This document shows positions 58,386-64,000 of a stretch of DNA of 64,000 bases, one piece after another. Position 1 is the first letter of the stretch, and the number at the start of each line of letters is the position of its first letter. Where the stretch lies: assembly GCA_964034945.1 (NCBI GenBank), contig OZ035960.1, forward strand, positions 113,247,324 through 113,311,323. Reading direction: 5' to 3'. The translations under genes were made by a program, and so were the position numbers. The notes beneath the pieces are model-generated. The model was not told the DNA's origin. It ran no database searches and saw only the letters and a list, made by a program, of their open reading frames with translations. This stretch comes from Chrysopilus asiliformis (Eukaryota > Arthropoda > Insecta > Diptera > Rhagionidae).

Positions 58386-59288
58386 CAGTGGCGGCTCGTG
58401 TATATTTGAAATGAGGAGGCAAAGTTAAAGTATGCCAAAAAATTGCGGAATTATATAGGAAGACCTATTCTTCTGGAGGGAAAAAGCGAAACAGATATTG
58501 TATGAAAGTATTTGTATGAATCGGAGGCTAGCCTCTATGAAGAGATTTTTTTACGGAGATTGGTGTTCGTATTCTATATGTGGCTATGCTTTGCTTAAGC
58601 AGGGTTTATACACAGCAAGTAACTCGCGGCAAGTAAAGAGAGGCAAGTAGTTTGCTTAGTTTACACGTTTCAAGTAAATCATTTCAAGTAGAATGACAGC
58701 CGAAGGAAAACATAACCTAAAATTTTCTGAAAAAAATATCACGACTCTTTTTTGTGGAAAAATTTGCGAATTTCGACCTAAAACTGTTTGTTGCCGACGA
58801 GTTTGTTATACCCGTGTCGTTTTTTCCTTAAAATGTTACGACGTTTTCTGGCAAAGCAGCAAATATAAAATGAACCGAAACACACACACATAAAACCACC
58901 TCTTGTGTACACGGTTCCATGTTCTTGTATTGGTTTTTACTTGCCACAAAAATAGAATGGCTTTCTATTATTTTCGAGAGAGCGGCAAGTATTCTCACAC
59001 ATATGCGAGCGTCGCACACTAGGTCAAATCGCGTGTATTTACGTCTACTTGCCGCAAGTTACTTGTCTCGTCTAAACCGAGCTTTAGCAAAAGCTGTATG
59101 AAAGTATTTGTACGAATCGGAGGCTAGCCTCTATGAAGAGAATTTGTAGTTTATGTTTTAGAGAATTCGACATTAGAGAATAGGATTTTCTTTTAAATTA
59201 TTAGTTTCTGAACATACAGATTTTTATACAGTCCATTATGTTATGAGGAGGCAATGCCTCCGTTGCCTCCCCTATAAAGCCGCCACTG
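58386..59288. mobile_element. 903-bp hAT element, perfect 8-bp TSD, with nested element
   Basis: Ends CAGTGGCGGCT and AGCCGCCACTG, flanked by TAAATTAC at 58378-58385 and 59289-59296. A block GAATCGGAGGCTAGCCTCTA occurs twice, around 58525 and 59115. No transposase frame. Confidence 0.92.
58598..59083. mobile_element. 486-bp PIF/Harbinger-type element nested in the hAT element
   Basis: Ends AGCAGGGTTTA and TAAACCGAGCT with subterminal CAAGTAACT(C/T)GCGGCAAGTA inverted; TTA at 58595-58597 and 59084-59086. Confidence 0.82.
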
Positions 59289-59789
59289 TAAATTACACCG
59301 ACTATTAAAAAAGTTTGTAAATGATTGTCATTTGTTAATAAAAGTGGGGAAACATAAAAAATAATAATAATGAATTTAAGTGTGATTTTTATCATAACAA
59401 CCAGCATTTGCAAATACGAATCCCTAATGGTTTTTAGTAGTGTTACCAGGTTTTTTTACGAAATAGACTGAAATCGGACTAGAATGAAGAGATTGGCGGT
59501 TTTTAGTTTAATATTAAACCAATTATGATCACATACCGTCCTTTGAGAATTATTTTGTAACATACAAACATTTTTAAACTGATTTTGAAAAAAATTGGAT
59601 GCAATTACAATTAAAGAATCAGTCTATAAAAGAGATTTAAAACTGCCGCCATACTCCGACATGTACGTAGAATGCATTTGAAAAAATAAGGGTTCCTTTG
59701 TTTTTGGGACGTATTTTATGAACAACCCCTGATCTATTTCGAATGCATTTACTTTCAGCATTGTACCGCTCTTGGTTGCATACCAAGTG

Positions 59790-60391
59790 ATATTTTTATA
59801 CCCGTATGGTGAAACCAAAGGGTATATTAACTTTGCCTCACCGTTTGTAACGCCAAGATCCCGTCATCACACACAAAAATGAATTACACCAGTGTGTTTA
59901 GAATGATAAAAAAAATTGAATTTTGCATGTCCGTCCGTCTGTCTGTCCGTCTGTCTGTCTGTCCGTCTGTCTGTCCGTCCGTCTGTCTGTCCGTCTGTTC
60001 GTCTGTCCGTCCGTCCGTCCGTCTGTGGCGCGGATTGCGGGCGCACGGATTGAGCCACAAACTTGAAATTTTGCGCAGATCCGTTTTTCGTAAAATGCGA
60101 GGCTAAGTTCGTTAATGGGCAAAAATGGACCATTAGGGGGGTACCCCCCATACGAACGAAAACGTTTTTTGCAAATATCTCAAAAACGGTGCATCTTATG
60201 AAAAAAGTGCAGGAACAAAAGTTATTTAGGATATGATTTTACATAAAACTTCCATACACCAAAATCCGATTGGAATAATTTTTAAAAAATCTTTTTGGAA
60301 AGTTTGACTTTAAAGTTGAATTTTGATACGAGTATCACCATACGGGTTTTTAATAATTGCCAGATTGGCAATTATAGCTTTTGTTATGTTT
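59790..60391 (+). mobile_element. Mini-me/Helentron-like element, complete copy
   Basis: Head TTTTTATACCCGTATGGTG with GGGTATA, (GTCY)n at 59927-60023, GGCGCGGATTGCGGGCGCAC, and tail GCTTTTGTTATGTTTT. The same family as 3279-4400. Confidence 0.78.
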
Positions 60392-60444
60392 TTATTTTAA
60401 TCATTTTTAAATTGTCACAAATTGAATAATCTATATATTTTTAG

Positions 60445-60781
60445 GTTACCGTTAAATTGTAAAGGTATGGCATTCCAATTGGCTAAAATTCCGCAGCTCT
60501 CTATTTTGAGCAGCAAATTGTCCACAACTTTTGCTACTCTCACGCAAAGAAATGCTTTTCATAATACTGGCTTAATTCAAGTAAATTTTGGAACTAAAAA
60601 AACTTTAAATAATTTTATCTGTACTTAATATACGATATTTTAGGCCAAACCATTTCAAAACTTTCAACTGGAGAAAAACTTCTTCAATTCAAGGAATCTT
60701 TCATCTGCTAAAGCTGAAAAACCGAAACCAGACAAATTCATGGAATTGTTTTCATCAAAAAGGATTAAACGCAACTATGAG
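60445..60781 (+). CDS. First two coding exons of an unidentified, probably mitochondrial protein
   Basis: An exon opens after an acceptor (TATATTTTTAG, 60444) with ATG at 60467; coding runs 60467-60580 (phase 0, donor GTAAAT), then 60644-60781 (acceptor ATATTTTAG, donor GTATGT). The protein begins MAFQLAKIPQLSILSSKLST and continues with LEKNFFNSRNLSSAKAE, KPKPDKFMELFSSKRIKRNY. The N-terminus is rich in Ser, Leu, Lys and Arg with almost no acidic residues for about 45 residues, as in mitochondrial presequences. The upstream acceptor implies a 5' non-coding exon further left. I found no third exon in the remaining 3.2 kb, so the gene extends beyond the window. Family not recognised. Confidence 0.75.
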
Positions 60782-61443
60782 GTATGTCTAATTATTTCTA
60801 ATAGTCTGTTTAATAAATTCTGGTTCTGTTAATCAAGACTTATCAAGTAGGTGTTACTACCACTTTAACGTACTTTTATAAAACCAATATCTGATTTAAA
60901 TTTTAATACAAATGTTTGTGTTTTATATAAAAAAAATTGAAATTTCTTCTGCCTAGTGAAATTTATAAAAGTAAAATGAAACTATTTGAACTCTGATCCT
61001 GAAAAAAATGAACTGAAATGAGTATTGGGCTGTTGAATTATTTTATATCCTTTTAGTAAAATATCATGCTAACGGCCATATCAATCAGTCTCCCGCAGTA
61101 AATATTAATGAAGGTTGATCTCTTTTCTGGTTTTCCTTTTTCCTCCTTTTCTCATCTTTTGTTTTTGACCTTTGCTTTGACATTGCTCTCGGGTTATGTA
61201 GACGGTTTCGATATTTTCTCTTTTTAATTAACGTTGGATAAGCTAAGACCTATAAAGAAGCATCATCTGTTGTTTATTAATTTTATTAGCGATGGGTTGA
61301 TTCTCCTAAGCAAAAGTTTTCTTATTCTGGGCTAATAAAAATGATTATCTAATGAATGAGCATATAAAACTAACTTTAGCTGCGTTCTTAACCATTATAC
61401 AGAAGTTGTAGACCCAAATTAAACCTTGGCCGGCCAGAGCGAC
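60782..61443 (+). other. Start of a long intron of the gene at 60445
   Basis: AT-rich, no coding or repeat boundary seen. Confidence 0.45.
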
Positions 61444-61447
61444 TTAA

Positions 61448-61697
61448 CACGTTCGTGACATCGTGTACCACTGGTGGTACATGCATAGTGCAATCGATTT
61501 TAGAATATTCCTGACAGTCGTAAGTATAAAAACATAGTTTTAACATAAATTGTCAGTATTTTATGAAGTAATATAAAAACGCGCACCGTGTAACACCGAT
61601 GGCGCACAACCGCCAGAAAACAAATCGCTAGTGTACCACCCGTGGTACACGATGTCCAAATGTAAAAAAAGTTGAAAAAGCAAATGTCACGAACGTG
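61448..61697. mobile_element. 250-bp piggyBac-like MITE with GTACCAC palindromes
   Basis: TTAA flanks (61444-61447, 61698-61701), perfect 14-bp ends CACGTTCGTGACAT. Subterminal palindromes GTGTACCACTGGTGGTACAT and GTGTACCACCCGTGGTACAC lie at opposite ends. Confidence 0.88.
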
Positions 61698-61701
61698 TTA
61701 A

Positions 61702-62669
61702 TAACTAGAGTGTGGCCAATTGGCACTCTTCTTCGAATATAAACTGTTCGAAACGTTCATCTTCGAAAATAGACTGTTCTAATTGGCATGTAACGTGAAG
61801 AATTTTTCACTTTCTTTTCAATTTTTTCAGCAATTTACGTGATTTTAATTTTTTTAACCTGTTTTAAGCAATATTTCCTTATTAGAAGGTTTTTTTTTTG
61901 TAGATCTGTGATTATTAGGAAAAAAAGCCGATAATAATTTATTACGCCGCGTTTAGACATTTGATTTTGTTTGGTTCATGGGAATATACTTGTATATCCA
62001 TGGAACAAAAAAACAACAGGGTAGAATGGCGCTCATTATTATAAGCTGCATTTGATAATTAAAAATTTCCTACCTGAAATTTTCTTTTCACAAAAACTTA
62101 AAAATGAATTCAAAAATTTAAAAAAAAAAAACAAATAAAACACATTTCATTTGGTAAAAAAAAGTTTATTGCTCTTTTAATCGCTTTTTATGTATTTTAC
62201 TTTTTAAAATACTGAAGAACTAAGTAAATGGTAACCATCCAATTGCTCTAGTAGCCATCTATTAGTTTAAATTTTTTTGGAAATATTTAGCTGTTAGGAC
62301 CCTAATGGTGAGAACAAGTAAAATTTTCTAGGAGGCGGTGTCCGGCTCTATATTAAAATTTTAGTGCAAATACAAAAACACATTGTAGTTTTTAAATATA
62401 TTTTAGTTACTCTTAACCCATTTTTTGTTAGTTGTAAATGAAACAATTCTAAACTAAGGATACCTAAAAAAAACCTTCAATTTACATGAAATTTGTACCT
62501 AGTTGAAAAATCCAAATTCTGAAAAGTGTTAGAATTTAAAAGTACGTAAAGAACTACAATTGATAATAGATAACGAAAAATTCAATAAGTTTAGTAAAAA
62601 AAACTTGATTCTAAAGTGTGAGATATGTGGAGTTTAGGAATATTATTTTATTGAACCTTTTTTACAAAA
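61702..62669. other. AT-rich sequence, no gene seen
   Basis: Nothing supportable. Confidence 0.45.
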
Positions 62670-62765
62670 GGGGTATTCACTTAACCTCGCAAAACCACTG
62701 CAAGAGTCATAAACTGGACCAAAAACGCACTTTGCGACAATTTTGCGAGGTGGAGTGCATACCCC
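62670..62765. mobile_element. 96-bp MITE with GGGGTATKCACT ends
   Basis: GGGGTATTCACTTAACCTCGC at the left has its imperfect inverse GCGAGGTGGAGTGCATACCC at the right. Duplication unclear. Confidence 0.6.
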
Positions 62766-62766
62766 T

Positions 62767-62870
62767 GAGCCTGTTCACATGATAGGGCAGTCCCACTTCC
62801 TCACCTTGCCTTAATGTTGCCAGTTTCTGTCAAAATTAGGCGGACTATTTCAACCAATGTGAACAGGCTC
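62767..62870. mobile_element. 104-bp MITE with GAGCCTGTTCACAT ends
   Basis: GAGCCTGTTCACAT and the inverse ATGTGAACAGGCTC are exact. It abuts the preceding MITE with one base between. Confidence 0.65.
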
Positions 62871-63277
62871 AATGAGATTAATAAACTAATTTGTGATAAT
62901 TATACAGTTTCTGTGTTGAATTGTAATATGGAATGGAAATATAATGCATTCCGCAATAATAAAAAGTAAGATTGATACAGAAATTCTATTATATTATTTG
63001 TAAATTGGGAGGGAGCCACTAGTAGGTTACTCAATATTTTAAATCTTTACGATTTTTAAGACAAGGTTTTTTCTAAAATTTCTAAAACGAAAAAAATAAT
63101 ACAAGTAGAGTTTAATGACAGTTTCCATAAGAAATATATTTTTCATTCGCTCAAAAAATATAAAAACTTTTCCCTTGGTGAAATTCAGGAACATTTCTAC
63201 GTGCTACCTTGTGTGAACATTTAAAAAAATACGACAAGACTTAAATTAATTGCCTTCGATACCAAAGAGTTTCTTAA

Positions 63278-63410
63278 CACATTCGCTGCCGGCAGTGACG
63301 TGGCGTGCTGCTTTCAGTAGGGTGTTCAATATTAAGTTTCTGTTAAATGATATAGACGTCTACTCTTAGTTTTATCCCAGGATCACGTCCGGGACGTGAT
63401 AGACGAAGAT
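63278..63410 (+). mobile_element. Left end of a piggyBac-like element
   Basis: TTAA (63274-63277) followed by CACATTCGCTGCCGGCAGTG, the same end as 16389. A palindrome ATCACGTCCGGGACGTGAT at about 63381 matches the habit of the other TTAA elements. No right end is found in the window. Confidence 0.5.
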
Positions 63411-63476
63411 CCAATTTTTTTTTTTTAATTTTTTAAAAAATTTTTTTGTTTTTCTTTTTTTTTTTCTTTTTTTTTT

Positions 63477-63881
63477 GTCGAGTAATAAATCAATGCGTGT
63501 ATTTCCAAAAGTTTTTAATGTAACGCTATTATTAATGTGCACTTGGGAGACGGTATGTTTTGTTATTGCGGCAGTTAAATGATTTAAATCGTAGCCTGTA
63601 GTCCAAACACCCTTTTCTTGATTACTTGAAAATAGTAAACATGGCCAACAAAATAATTTATTAATAGCAGAGCAACCGCATAGCCAGAATTTTGATTCAT
63701 AAGAAGAAGGCTGAAAATGTCAACTAAAAGATTTTCCTTTCGATACTACTTTGCAAGTTAAGTCGGGAAGTGCCGGTGTCGGCTTACCTGAATTGATAAT
63801 TTCCAATTTTTCCTCGATATTTAATTGAGAAAATTGTTTCTCAAACAATTTTTCGATTGCGCATCCGCATTCACAAGTCAT
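63477..63881 (-). pseudogene. TTF-finger hAT transposase fragment
   Basis: ATG at 63879-63881 gives MTCECGCAIEKLF, KPTPALPDLTCKVV, KGKSFS, stop (63720-63722), then in the same frame HFQPSSYESKFWLCGC, LFCWPCLLFSSNQEKGVWT, GYDLNHLTAAITKHTVSQVH. The S-F-...-W-L and FC-x2-CLLF, then W/L...H...S..H pattern is the TTF-type zinc finger that opens many hAT-like transposases and their domesticated relatives. The catalytic RNase H and dimerisation parts are missing; the frame ends in an A-rich tract. One in-frame TGA makes it non-functional as read. Confidence 0.7.
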
Positions 63882-64000
63882 AATATTAAATTAATTATTT
63901 CTCATACACAAAAGCCAACTGAACACCTGTAAAATCAGAAACCGACAGTGTTGCACTTTCATTTTTTTGAAAAGTAATAAATTGCCTGTCTAAAATGTAC

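Noticed and set aside
63938..63953. CAGTGTTGCAC as a hAT end for the TTF-finger fragment
   Set aside because: It faces the wrong way: a - strand element's 5' end would read ...CACTG on the + strand at this position.

Overview
This is AT-rich nuclear DNA from an insect, most likely a fly. Genes are split by GT-AG introns, and the repeats are arthropod types: mini-me/Helentron-like elements with GTCC/GTCT microsatellites (known from Diptera), a DD41D (rosa-type) mariner, a P-like transposase, piggyBac-like and PIF/Harbinger-like MITEs, and a Penelope-like element. The fly assignment rests on repeat style and protein similarity read by eye, without any database search.

Layout: (1) 4-43870, + strand, is the Npl4 gene (cofactor of the p97/VCP-Ufd1 segregase). 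Seven exons lie in the first 1.7 kb and two at 43.3-43.9 kb, separated by a 41.5-kb intron; the start codon lies upstream of the window. (2) 21947-23968, - strand, inside that intron, is an uninterrupted 673-codon gene for a RING + B-box + coiled-coil + polyQ + cyclophilin-like protein. The rest of the intron is AT-rich filler and dozens of mobile-element copies, several nested or forming long hairpins. (3) 44391-46636 is an eight-copy array of a 281-bp unit, followed by a hAT element. (4) 47-51 kb holds a Penelope-like 3' end with a hammerhead-like motif, a piggyBac-like MITE, a LINE 3' end and a lone exon-like fragment of glycerol kinase. (5) 51.4-53.0 kb, - strand, is a broken three-exon gene with a 14-residue repeat, RS-rich repeats and a C2H2 finger; a transposon end abuts its start codon. 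(6) 54.0-55.0 kb, + strand, is a P-element-like transposase. (7) 55-60.4 kb is repeats and decayed coding sequence. (8) 60445-60781, + strand, has the first two coding exons of an unidentified gene with a mitochondrial-presequence-like N-terminus. (9) 63.4-63.9 kb, - strand, is a fragment of a TTF-finger hAT transposase.

The two intact genes inside 1-44 kb are both linked to ubiquitin in family terms (Npl4 extracts ubiquitinated substrates; RING/B-box proteins are usually E3 ligases), but no functional link follows from the nesting. Most other sequence is a record of transposition, much of it with readable target-site duplications (TSDs).
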